64,000 nucleotides of DNA, from the NCBI GenBank assembly GCA_012840445.1, contig DULI01000007.1, forward strand, positions 186,001-250,000. Reading direction: 5' to 3'. Positions 46,016 to 54,467 of the stretch are shown in pieces. Origin of the DNA: Clostridiales bacterium. GTDB lineage: Bacteria; Bacillota; Clostridia; Oscillospirales; Acutalibacteraceae. Numbering within the stretch: the stretch's first letter is position 1; each line of letters begins with the position of its first letter. Under the pieces are notes generated by a model. It ran no database searches and had not been told where the DNA came from. It worked only from the letters and a program-made list of their open reading frames with translations. The translations under genes and the position numbers were made by a program.

Positions 46016-48214
46016 TTATTCAATAGAATCCGTTTTATATATGAATTTTACATCTCCATCCATATCCTCGCTGATTCCAGAAAAAGATGTATAGTGTTTC
46101 GCCACATCAGCGGTCACACGGATTCTGTTGGAAAGTCCATCTAAGTCGCCATCTACGGCTTCAATCAATTTTTGGATGCCTTCCTTATTGAATTGCTTCA
46201 ACCCGTCGGACAGTTCCATAGAGCCATCCCGAAGCTGCGTGATCCCATCCACAAGCGCAGGCGTACTGTCTTTCATCGTCTGGATTCCTTGGAGCAGCTC
46301 GGCGGCACCAGCAGACAATTCCGATGTTCCGGCTTTTAAGGCATCCGCACCGGTTTTCAATTCGTTTGCACCAGCGGCGGCGCTGGAAACGCCGGAAGTG
46401 TATGTAATAAGACCCAGATAAAACGCATTATAGCTGTCCAGAGAGGACTTCAGCGCGATCACGGATTTTGCGCCTTCTGCCGCCGCGCTTAACTGCGCCT
46501 GGACTGCGTCAGAACTCATGGCCTCGGAGATTGCCTGCCGCACTTGCAGTTCTGTATTGGAGGCAATCAACGCCTGGATCTCATCACTCTGCATTTGTTC
46601 CCCAACCGTCTGTTGGGTAACCGCATTGATCTGCGCCTGGATTGCTTCACTCTGCATTCTTGCTTCAATTTCTGATTGCATAGCGGCTTCCACAGCGGCA
46701 TTCACGGCATCCTGCTGTTCCTGCATAACGAGCCCGTCTTCTACCGCAGCCTCGTATTCCTCTACTGTCATGCTCAGCGCCCGCTGGATGACTGCCACCC
46801 GGAACTGGGCCTCATTTTCAAGAACCGCCTGCGTAACCGTTTCCTGGACTGCGGCCGTCACTTGGGCAGACACTTCCGCTTCCACCTGTGACTGGACCGC
46901 CTCGGTGACTCTCTCCTCAATCATACCCCGATTATCATTTACAGTAGCCGTAACCTGCTCCAGCGCAACTTGATAAACCGCTGTATCATCCAAAGAGGCA
47001 ATAACACCATCCAAAACACTGGCGTAGTTGTCAATTGTCAGGGTCGGTACAGAAAGCCCTGCTTCGGAAAGCTGTGTATTGGCCATGGACAGCAGAGAGG
47101 AAAAGACCTGTCTTGCGCCGCCGTTCAAAGAGCTACTGTTGGCGTTCAAAGTATTCAGTCCGCTGGAAAGCTGGGCCGCGCCTGCTTGAAGCTGGGCCGC
47201 GCCGCTGTCCAGGGACTCTGCTCCTGCTTTCAGCTGTGCCGCGCCTTCCGCCAGCTTGTTAATGCCAGAAACCAGATCTCCCGACTTTTCAAGCAGGGTG
47301 CACAGGCCATCATAGAGCTGGGAGGAGCCATCCATCAGCTGGCCCATAGCATCCGTCAGTTCCGCCATGGCATCTGACAATTCGTGGAGATCAAGCTTAT
47401 CAGAATCTATGGCTCCAAACAGCTCTGTGGTCGCAAGGGTCATGGTCATGCCCATTTCAAAGTTCTCCACATCGGCGCTGATCTCCACATAATCCGGGAT
47501 GTCCAGTTTCTCCTTACTGATAGCCAGATCCTCCTGTAAACCAGGGAACGCGATGCCGACCACCGCGATCCGGTCCCCATCATTGATCAGTTTTCCGTTG
47601 GAGACAGTCACATTCCGAAAGACTTCCGTATCCAGCAGCATCCCGGTCAGCATGGTAAACGGAACATAGATCTTTTCCGTTTTTCCGTCAAGCAGCACTT
47701 CTTCATACTGCATATTCTGATAATCGAAGCGGATCGTCACATGGCCGCTTTGTCCGGCAAGCGCCTCAGGAGCAATGGCTTGCCCATCCAAGGTGTAACG
47801 GACGGACATTTGGACAGGAAGCTCTTTTTCGATATTTCCCTGATAATAGATGTCGTTTCCTTGGGCATCCCATACGCAGCTATTGTCGCCGCCAAGGGTA
47901 AAGCTTTCGTCACCCTTGATATTTTCGATGTCTGAAAGCTCGGTTTTATCATCAAGCGAATCTGTGGCCATAGCATTTTTGACCCAATCACTGACGATGA
48001 TCTTTTGCACAGTGCCATCCGCACCGGCCAGTACATAGACAGTTTCGTCCTTGGATGTTTCCGCCTCCGCCGAAACATTTATGGTTGTTGTTTGATTCCC
48101 ATCTTCGCTTTCTTTGCCCTCGCCCGTTAGTGCGAAAACGGAAGTTCCGACCGCAGCAAACAAAACGACTGCGCAGAGCGCAAGCGAGAGGAATTTCGTT
48201 GCTCTATTTTTCAT
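46016..48214 (-). CDS. YhgE/Pip-like secreted coiled-coil protein, partner of the MMPL transporter
   Basis: A 732-residue protein with a signal/anchor helix (about 8-29) and no later membrane segment. The middle (about 290-370) and the end (about 640-710) consist of YhgE/Pip-type repeats of about seven residues (GAAQLKAGAESLDSGAAQLQ and the like). Between them is a long Gln/Ala/Glu-rich coiled coil (about 420-600). Full YhgE proteins carry a C-terminal ABC-2-like membrane domain, which is absent. The start overlaps the MMPL stop by four bases (ATGA), so the two are made together, and this protein may form the extracellular part of the exporter. Confidence 0.82.
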   Translation of the reverse strand: MKNRATKFLSLALCAVVLFAAVGTSVFALTGEGKESEDGNQTTTINVSAEAETSKDETVYVLAGADGTVQKIIVSDWVKNAMATDSLDDKTELSDIENIKGDESFTLGGDNSCVWDAQGNDIYYQGNIEKELPVQMSVRYTLDGQAIAPEALAGQSGHVTIRFDYQNMQYEEVLLDGKTEKIYVPFTMLTGMLLDTEVFRNVTVSNGKLINDGDRIAVVGIAFPGLQEDLAISKEKLDIPDYVEISADVENFEMGMTMTLATTELFGAIDSDKLDLHELSDAMAELTDAMGQLMDGSSQLYDGLCTLLEKSGDLVSGINKLAEGAAQLKAGAESLDSGAAQLQAGAAQLSSGLNTLNANSSSLNGGARQVFSSLLSMANTQLSEAGLSVPTLTIDNYASVLDGVIASLDDTAVYQVALEQVTATVNDNRGMIEERVTEAVQSQVEAEVSAQVTAAVQETVTQAVLENEAQFRVAVIQRALSMTVEEYEAAVEDGLVMQEQQDAVNAAVEAAMQSEIEARMQSEAIQAQINAVTQQTVGEQMQSDEIQALIASNTELQVRQAISEAMSSDAVQAQLSAAAEGAKSVIALKSSLDSYNAFYLGLITYTSGVSSAAAGANELKTGADALKAGTSELSAGAAELLQGIQTMKDSTPALVDGITQLRDGSMELSDGLKQFNKEGIQKLIEAVDGDLDGLSNRIRVTADVAKHYTSFSGISEDMDGDVKFIYKTDSIE

Positions 48215-50316
48215 TTCGATGTTACCTCCACAGTTCTATTTTGGGATTTCCGGATCTGCCGCATATCCAGCGTGGTTGCACAAACCAGTCTGTCACAAAG
48301 AAGAAGCAGCGCTGGCAGAATAAAGATAACGGAAATCATACTCACCACTGCGCCTCTTGCCATCAACATACACATGGCGCTGATGATGTCGATATTAGAG
48401 TAAAGTGCCACGCCGAAGGTCGCGGCAAACAGGCCCATGCCGGATACGATGATGGACGGAATGGACGTGGTAAGCGCTGTCCACACGGCCTGCTTCTTTT
48501 GCGCGCCGCCGATTCTCTCGGCTTTATAGCGGGTGGTTGTCAGAATCGCGTAATCCACAGTCGCGCCAAGCTGAATGGTACTGATACAGATCGGCGCAAT
48601 GAACGGCAGGCTCTGTCCCAAATAATGGGGCAATCCCAGGTTGATAAATATAGCAAACTCAATGATCGCAATCAGAATAAACGGCAGGGAAACGCTCTTT
48701 TCCACCAAGGCAATAATGAAGAAGATAGCAAGAATCGATACCGCGTTGACAACCTTAAAGTCATGGGCAGTGGTTTCGATCATGTCTTTCATACACGGAG
48801 CTTCTCCAATCAGCATACCGCCCTCGTCATATCTCTTGAGAATGGCGTTCAGCTGTGTAATCTGCTCGTTTACTTCGTCACTGGCAACTTTATATTCCGA
48901 GTTGATGAGCATCAGTTCCCATTTGTCGCTTTTCAGGATCTCCACAATGGACTCCGGCAGGATTTCCTCCGGCACGCGGGAGCCAATCACTGACTCCAAA
49001 CCTAGAACATATTTGACACCATCAACCTGCTCCATCTCGCCGATCATCTTGCGGACATTCTTCGCGGATGCACCCGTATCGATCAGCAGCATATGGGTAG
49101 AGGCGATGTTAAAATCCTCGGCAAGCTTACTGTTGGCGATGACATATTCCATATCTTCGGGAAGGCACTCACCCATATCGTAGTAAACTTCATCGTTGGT
49201 TTTGCTGTATCCGTAATAAGCAGGCGGAACCAGCAAGGCGAAGATGACCAGGAACACGGGAAAAACCTTGACAATTCCTTTTGCCAATTTACCCATGTTG
49301 GGAATCAATGCCTTGTGCTTTGTTTTCTGTAAGGGCTTATCCAGAATCAGGATCAATGCTGGCAGAACAGTCACACAGCCAATGACGCCCAGCAGAACGC
49401 CTTTTGCCATGACAATGCCCAAATCACGGCCCATGGTAAAGGACATGAAGCACAGGGAAATGAATCCGGCCACAGTGGTAATGGAGCTGCCCACTACGCT
49501 GGTCAGCGTTTTCTGGATAGCCACTGCCATGGCTTCCTTATTATCGCTGTAATTTACCCGCTGCTCGTTGTAACTCTCCCATAGGAAGATGGAGTAGTCC
49601 ATAGTGACGGCCAACTGCAAAACAGCGGACAGGGCCTTGGTAATATAGGATATCTCGCCCATAAAAATATTGGATCCAAGATTCAGAAGGATCATCATAC
49701 CAATGGAAGCCAGGAACACAAAGGGCACCAGCCAGCTATCCAGGAACAGCAGCATAGCCCCGCAGGCCAGAGCCACGGCAATGCCCACATAGATCGGCTC
49801 TTCCTGTTCGCAGAGGTCCTTCAGATCGGTGACCAGCGCAGACATTCCGGAAACATAGCACTGCTTTCCGCAGAGGGTGCGGATCTCCCGGATCGCGTCC
49901 ATGGTAATATCTGCGGAAGTGGAGCTGTCAAAGAACACGGCCATCATCGTGGAATGATCGGTATTGAATTCCGTATAGATTTGATCCGGCAGCAGCTCCA
50001 TGGGAACGGAAAGGTCAAACAAGGTGTCATACCAGATCACGGTATCCACATGATCGACCTGCTCGATTTTTGCCTTCAAGGCAGCCACATCCTTGTTCGG
50101 CATATCTTCCACGATTATAAAGGAAAAAGCTCCCTTCCCAAAATCCTCCATCAGCTCGTTCTGCCCGATGATTGTATCCATATCCTCCGGCATATAATTC
50201 AGCATGTCATAATTGATTCTGGTATTTGCAATGCCAATCACCGCCGGAATCATCAGCAAAACGGTTATCATTAGAATCGGTATGCGGTATTTTACAACCG
50301 CTTTTGAAAAACGCAT
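48211..50316 (-). CDS. MMPL/RND-family transporter
   Basis: A 701-residue transporter with two repeats of one plus five membrane helices, each preceded by an extracellular loop (about 30-165 and about 375-520). RND/SSD-type sequences such as AVTMDYSIFLWESYNEQR and GATVDYAILTTTRYKAER carry the paired Asp-Tyr in helices 4 and 10 used in proton coupling by MmpL3-type pumps. MMPL proteins move lipids and lipid-like molecules across the membrane. It lies six bases after the HdeD-like gene and is coupled to the YhgE-like gene. Confidence 0.93.
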   Translation of the reverse strand: MRFSKAVVKYRIPILMITVLLMIPAVIGIANTRINYDMLNYMPEDMDTIIGQNELMEDFGKGAFSFIIVEDMPNKDVAALKAKIEQVDHVDTVIWYDTLFDLSVPMELLPDQIYTEFNTDHSTMMAVFFDSSTSADITMDAIREIRTLCGKQCYVSGMSALVTDLKDLCEQEEPIYVGIAVALACGAMLLFLDSWLVPFVFLASIGMMILLNLGSNIFMGEISYITKALSAVLQLAVTMDYSIFLWESYNEQRVNYSDNKEAMAVAIQKTLTSVVGSSITTVAGFISLCFMSFTMGRDLGIVMAKGVLLGVIGCVTVLPALILILDKPLQKTKHKALIPNMGKLAKGIVKVFPVFLVIFALLVPPAYYGYSKTNDEVYYDMGECLPEDMEYVIANSKLAEDFNIASTHMLLIDTGASAKNVRKMIGEMEQVDGVKYVLGLESVIGSRVPEEILPESIVEILKSDKWELMLINSEYKVASDEVNEQITQLNAILKRYDEGGMLIGEAPCMKDMIETTAHDFKVVNAVSILAIFFIIALVEKSVSLPFILIAIIEFAIFINLGLPHYLGQSLPFIAPICISTIQLGATVDYAILTTTRYKAERIGGAQKKQAVWTALTTSIPSIIVSGMGLFAATFGVALYSNIDIISAMCMLMARGAVVSMISVIFILPALLLLCDRLVCATTLDMRQIRKSQNRTVEVTSK

Positions 50317-50322
50317 AGATGA

Positions 50323-50931
50323 TTACATATCCTTTCTGTTAGGGTCTATCTGGCAATATTCGGCATCGATGACCTCCGGCAGCTGGTGACGAATGATCTT
50401 AACGGCGGTCAGAATGGTGATCAGATTTAGCACACCTTCGGTTATGAGCGTCACCCCCAGCAAGATCATCACGACCTGGGCGCTTTCCGATGGGCGTAAG
50501 ACCAGCAGGAAACCGGCAGCCCCTGTCAGAATTGCCACAGCGAGAATCAGCCACCACTTTTGAATGCCAAAGGCTTTGGAATCAATGGAAATCTGTATTT
50601 TGAGGAGCGCGTCTGCCAGAACACAGATGCCCATAACAATGCAGATAAGATTAACCATTGCATCTGTACGGATGATCAGAATGACGCCAAGTGCCACGAG
50701 CAGAATGCCAAAGGCCAGATCAAATTGAAATGCCAGCCTGTATAAGTCTTTGGAACAATAGCCGACGATCTTTACCAAGCCGAATAGAACCATGATTCCT
50801 CCGCCGAGCCTGCATAGCAGCGTCACCGAGAAATCAGGCACAGCAATCAGTACAATCCCCAATACACAAAGTAGAATGGAAATCATGATATAGCCAATTT
50901 TTGCAGCTTTAATCCGATTGTTCAGATACAC
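50323..50931 (-). CDS. HdeD/DUF308 family membrane protein
   Basis: A protein of about 203 residues with six hydrophobic helices arranged as three similar pairs, as in the HdeD (acid-resistance) family. Its function in Firmicutes is unknown. GTG at 50931 is chosen because AAGGAGGT lies eight bases upstream; the longer frame to 50964 runs through that ribosome site. It leads the HdeD-MMPL-YhgE transcript and is separated from the alarmone synthetase pseudogene by 169 bases that could hold a promoter. Confidence 0.82.
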   Translation of the reverse strand: MYLNNRIKAAKIGYIMISILLCVLGIVLIAVPDFSVTLLCRLGGGIMVLFGLVKIVGYCSKDLYRLAFQFDLAFGILLVALGVILIIRTDAMVNLICIVMGICVLADALLKIQISIDSKAFGIQKWWLILAVAILTGAAGFLLVLRPSESAQVVMILLGVTLITEGVLNLITILTAVKIIRHQLPEVIDAEYCQIDPNRKDM

Positions 50932-51100
50932 AAAAATACCTCCTTGGGTTGTCAATATTCTCATGGTTGCGTGAAGGTCACGTACCTCATAGACAATCTT
51001 TTTATATATAAAAAGTGTGATTTCGCATCGTAATTTACTACATGAGCTGACATATCAGCCAACTCTTCCGTCTATACTGCCAATCTGAATGTAGAGCAGA

Positions 51101-51775
51101 CTAAGCATTCATTTGACAAAAAATATCTTGCAGATCGGCATCAATTGCAGACAGCAAATCTGCATCATGTTTCAGACGACATTTAAGGGAATCTGACACA
51201 TCGTTTTCAGTCTTGTATTTTAGGTGATGCTCTAAACTCGCCCAATAGTCCATAGCAATTGTCCGTATTTGGATCTCAACAGGAATGTGTTCTGTTGTCC
51301 CCGCCAAGAAAATGGGAACTGAAACAATTAGGTGGAGACTCCGGTATCCGTTTGGCTTTGGATTAGAAATAAAGTCCTTTTTCTTAAGCAAACGAATGTC
51401 ATCTTAAGAAAGGAGCAGGTCAGCGACTAGATTTACATCATTTAGGTAATTGCACACGACCCGAACTCCAGCAATATCAAGAATACCCTCACGAAGGGAT
51501 TGCATTTCTATGGGGTATCCTTTTCGTCTGAGCTTTTCGAGCATACTTCCTGGAAACTTCAGCCTACATTCAATATGGTGGATAGGATTGTGGCAGTGCT
51601 CTACTTGGAATCCATCATTAAGAATCTCAAGTTTGGTCCTTACTTGCTTAATTGCAGCATTGTACAACTGACGGATTGCGAGAAACTCTGTCACATCATC
51701 CACGAAAGCCTCGTCCTGTAAGAGCGCCAGATTACGCTCACTTGTCGTCATTTGCAGGATTCTTTCAAAGTCCAT
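51101..51775 (-). pseudogene. Small alarmone synthetase (YjbM/RelQ type) with one in-frame ochre stop
   Basis: The frame reads 123 residues from the ATG at 51775 (GGGGGA upstream) to TAA at 51404-51406. It then continues in the same frame through DDIRLL and KKKDFISNPKPNGYRSLHL to 51101. Joined, the 224-residue protein is a GTP pyrophosphokinase without HD or regulatory domains: ILDIAGVRVVCNYLNDVNLVADLLLS, PNGYRSLHLIVSV and VEIQIRTIAMDYWASLEHHLKYK. Relatives have SQDD at the stop, so a single CAA-to-TAA change explains it. As read, the catalytic part is separated, so (p)ppGpp synthesis should be lost unless the stop is read through. Confidence 0.85.
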
Positions 51776-51834
51776 AATAAGTCCCCCTTTTCATTTAAAA
51801 CCGACAGGACTTTGACCCCCTCCATAACACAGAT

Positions 51835-51873
51835 AGCCGGACTGCCCAATGCAACCCTTGGGGCAATCCGGCT
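51835..51873 (-). other. Stable hairpin after metK
   Basis: AGCCGGA-TGCCC pairs with GGGCA-TCCGGCT (12 pairs with one mismatch), between metK and the alarmone synthetase remnant. No T-run follows on the minus strand, so it may be an RNA stability or processing element, or a weak terminator. Confidence 0.6.
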
Positions 51874-51895
51874 ATTAGGACCTTCTATCACGAAA

Positions 51896-53044
51896 TCAGA
51901 TTATATCCTGCCAAAGCTGCGGCAAGTTTGTCTGTTCCCAAGGTAATTCCGCAGTATTTGAGCCAAAGTGACCATAGCTTGCAGTGTGTCTGTAAAACGG
52001 TGTTCGCAGGGAAAGGCGGTCTATGATAGCAGAGGGGCGCAGGTCAACCGTTTTAAGAATCAGTTCCCGGATCCGGTCTGCCGGGAGCTTTCCCGTACCG
52101 AAGGTGTCTACCAGGAGGGATACCGGCTGGGCAACGCCGATGGCGTAACTGATCTGGATCTCACACCGATCCGCCAATCCCGCCGCAACCACATTCTTCG
52201 CCAAGTACCGGGCCATATACGCACCACTTCGGTCGACCTTTGAGGGATCTTTACCAGAGAACGCGCCGCCGCCATGCCGGGCGTAGCCGCCGTAGGTGTC
52301 CACGATCAGCTTCCTGCCCGTCAGGCCGCTGTCACCGGCGGGACCGCCAATGCAGAAACGGCCTGTAGGATTGATAAAGAATTTTGTGTTCCTGTCCAGC
52401 ATGCCCTCCGGGATCACCGGGCGGATGACATGGCGGAGAATATCCTCCCGCAATTGCTCCATGGACACATCCGCCTCATGCTGGGAAGAAACTACAACAG
52501 TTTCCACCCGTGCCGGGATTCCGTCCCGGTACTCCACGGTGACCTGGGCTTTCCCATCTGGCAGCAGATAGGGCAGAATTCCCTCCTGCCGCACAAAGGC
52601 AAGGCGCTTTGTCAGCGCATGGGCAAGCTCAATGGGCAGCGGCATCAGGTTTTCCGTTTCCTTGCATGCGTAACCAAACATCATGCCCTGATCTCCTGCG
52701 CCGTTTTCCATAGAATCCGTCTTCTCCACACCCATGTTGATATCGGGGGATTGCTCATGGATATCCACTGTGATTTGGCAGGTGTCTGCGTCAAAGCCAT
52801 AGCCGTGCTTCACATACCCGATATCCCGAACCACCTGCCGGGCAATAGCGGCATAGTCCACACGGGCAGCCGAGGTGATCTCGCCGAAAATGTGGATCCC
52901 GTTGGGAATGGCAGTTACTTCGCAGGCTACATGGGAATGGGGATCGTTTTCCAAAAGGGCATCCAAAATGGCATCGGCGATCTGGTCACATACCTTATCC
53001 GGGTGTCCCGCTGTGACGCTTTCAGAGGTAAAGAAGGTTGTCAT
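51896..53044 (-). CDS. metK: S-adenosylmethionine synthetase (accessory copy in the element)
   Basis: This enzyme makes SAM from methionine and ATP. The 382-residue protein is complete: [18 protein letters not shown] at the start, [12 protein letters not shown] for ATP binding, the P-loop-like [16 protein letters not shown], and the C-terminal [15 protein letters not shown]. The ATG at 53044 overlaps the stop of the radical SAM gene as ATGA. The frame continues upstream, but that part belongs to the other gene. Tight coupling to a SAM-consuming enzyme suggests local SAM supply. The host must have its own metK elsewhere. Confidence 0.96.
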   Translation of the reverse strand: MTTFFTSESVTAGHPDKVCDQIADAILDALLENDPHSHVACEVTAIPNGIHIFGEITSAARVDYAAIARQVVRDIGYVKHGYGFDADTCQITVDIHEQSPDINMGVEKTDSMENGAGDQGMMFGYACKETENLMPLPIELAHALTKRLAFVRQEGILPYLLPDGKAQVTVEYRDGIPARVETVVVSSQHEADVSMEQLREDILRHVIRPVIPEGMLDRNTKFFINPTGRFCIGGPAGDSGLTGRKLIVDTYGGYARHGGGAFSGKDPSKVDRSGAYMARYLAKNVVAAGLADRCEIQISYAIGVAQPVSLLVDTFGTGKLPADRIRELILKTVDLRPSAIIDRLSLRTPFYRHTASYGHFGSNTAELPWEQTNLPQLWQDII

Positions 53045-54411
53045 TTTGCCGCTTCTCCATTTTTCTTCGCACAGCTGCAGCTCCACAACTCGGTGGCGGT
53101 GGGGGTCCAGTTCTTTGCGTAAGCCTCGCATTTATCGCACAGGTGATCCACCGTTTCCGGGGATTGCAGGTCTGTGGAATGAGCGCCGGTAGCTTTCACA
53201 ATTTCCCGCAGCTTTTCCGGATTCTCCAGCATGGGGCAGGGACGCAGATGGTTATCGTTAAAGGGCTGCCCATCGTGATAGGCCATGAAAATGGGGCTGC
53301 GCAGCACATCCAGCAGGCTCATGTCCCGGATGTTGGCGTTGGAATAGTGGATAAACACGCAGGGATCACAGTCACCGTTGGCGTTGATATGCAGATACCG
53401 CCGTCCACCGGCAATGCAGCCGCCTACATACTCGCCATCGTTCTGGAAGTCCATGGCGAAGATCGGCTTGGTAGCCCGGATGTCCCGGATCCGGTGATAC
53501 ATGAATTCCCGCTGCTCAGGATTGGGCAGCAGTTCCGGCACTGCGTCATTGCCCACGGGCATGTAGTGGAAGTACCAGACAAACCGAGCACCCCACTGAA
53601 TCATCTGATCAATAAATTCATAGGAGCTGATAGAATCCAGATTCTGGCTGGTGTAGCAGCAGGACAGGCCGAAGGGCAGATGCTTCTCCTTCAGGATTGC
53701 CATTGCCTGAATCACTTTCTGGTAGGTACCGTTGCCCCGGCGGCCATCGGTGGCAGACTCAAAGCCCTCCACGCTGATGGCAGGGATAAAATTCTTCACC
53801 CGGAGCATCTCGTTTGCAAAAGCTTCGTCGATCAATGTGGCGTTGGTGAAGGAAAGGAACTGGCAGTCGCTGTGCTTTTCACACAGGGCGATCAGGTCCT
53901 TTTTGCGAACCAGAGGCTCACCGCCGGTATATATGTACATATATACGCCCATTTCCTTGCCCTGGGTGATAATGGAATCGATCTCGTCAAAGGTCAGGTT
54001 CAGCTTGTTGCCGTATTCCGCGGCCCAGCAGCCGGTGCAGTGCAGGTTGCAGGCAGAGGTAGGGTCAAGCAGAATGGCCCAAGGAATATTGCAGTTATAT
54101 TTCTTCCGGTATTCCTCCTGCTTTGGCCAACCGATGATATTCGCGTTGAGGAAGAAATTTTCAAAGGTGGCCTTTAGAACCTCCGAATCCGTCTCCTTCA
54201 GGATGTTCATAACGAGCTGATACATGTTGTTCTGCGGGTCTTCCAGCACTTGACGGACTGCCGCGCGCTGGACTGGGAAACTGTCTGGGCCATCGCCAGC
54301 CAGCTTATCCACCCAGGACATCAGTTTCAGAGCATTTTCTTCCGGATTTTTCTCCAAGTAGCCAAAAGCAGTACGCAGAGTTGCTTTTTTCAGTTGATTT
54401 GTAAATGACAT
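53041..54411 (-). CDS. Radical SAM/SPASM-like enzyme of unknown substrate
   Basis: A 456-residue enzyme. An all-helical N-terminal domain (about 1-105) precedes the radical SAM core. The cluster motif is CNLHCTGC (about residues 118-125, C-x3-C-x2-C), with GGEPLVR as the SAM-binding glycine motif and [15 protein letters not shown] as a later core strand. After about residue 310 there are many cysteines (CIAGG, NGDCDPC, RPCPM, LCDKC, WSCSC), as in SPASM or twitch domains with extra Fe-S clusters. The helical domain is unusual for peptide-modifying SPASM enzymes, and no precursor peptide is seen nearby. It follows oleate hydratase and is coupled to metK. Confidence 0.88.
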   Translation of the reverse strand: MSFTNQLKKATLRTAFGYLEKNPEENALKLMSWVDKLAGDGPDSFPVQRAAVRQVLEDPQNNMYQLVMNILKETDSEVLKATFENFFLNANIIGWPKQEEYRKKYNCNIPWAILLDPTSACNLHCTGCWAAEYGNKLNLTFDEIDSIITQGKEMGVYMYIYTGGEPLVRKKDLIALCEKHSDCQFLSFTNATLIDEAFANEMLRVKNFIPAISVEGFESATDGRRGNGTYQKVIQAMAILKEKHLPFGLSCCYTSQNLDSISSYEFIDQMIQWGARFVWYFHYMPVGNDAVPELLPNPEQREFMYHRIRDIRATKPIFAMDFQNDGEYVGGCIAGGRRYLHINANGDCDPCVFIHYSNANIRDMSLLDVLRSPIFMAYHDGQPFNDNHLRPCPMLENPEKLREIVKATGAHSTDLQSPETVDHLCDKCEAYAKNWTPTATELWSCSCAKKNGEAAK

Positions 54412-54431
54412 CTTTATCTCTCCTTATATAA

Positions 54432-54454
54432 GCGGGGAGGCAACGCCTCCCCGC
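54432..54454 (-). other. Perfect 10-pair hairpin between ohyA and the radical SAM gene
   Basis: GCGGGGAGGC and GCCTCCCCGC around a three-base loop, in the 56-base gap after ohyA. There is no T-run behind it on the minus strand. It probably stabilises the ohyA mRNA or attenuates expression of the two genes behind it. Confidence 0.75.
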
Positions 54455-54467
54455 AGTGAAGCTTCTA

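Noticed and set aside
46280..47300. Possible CRISPR or DNA repeat array
   Set aside because: The repetition is at the protein level (heptad-type YhgE repeats and coiled coil). There are no identical direct repeats with unique spacers.
33762..51775. Recoding of stop codons (TAG or TAA as amino acid)
   Set aside because: Intact genes all around end in TAA, TAG or TGA at family-typical positions, and two of the three interrupted genes also have frameshifts, which points to decay.
53045..53131. N-terminal extension of metK
   Set aside because: The 29 extra residues come from reading inside the radical SAM gene. The family N-terminus begins exactly at the ATG overlapping that gene's stop.
53038..54177. 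Plus-strand frame of 379 codons
   Set aside because: Antisense to the radical SAM gene; no ribosome site and no protein family features.
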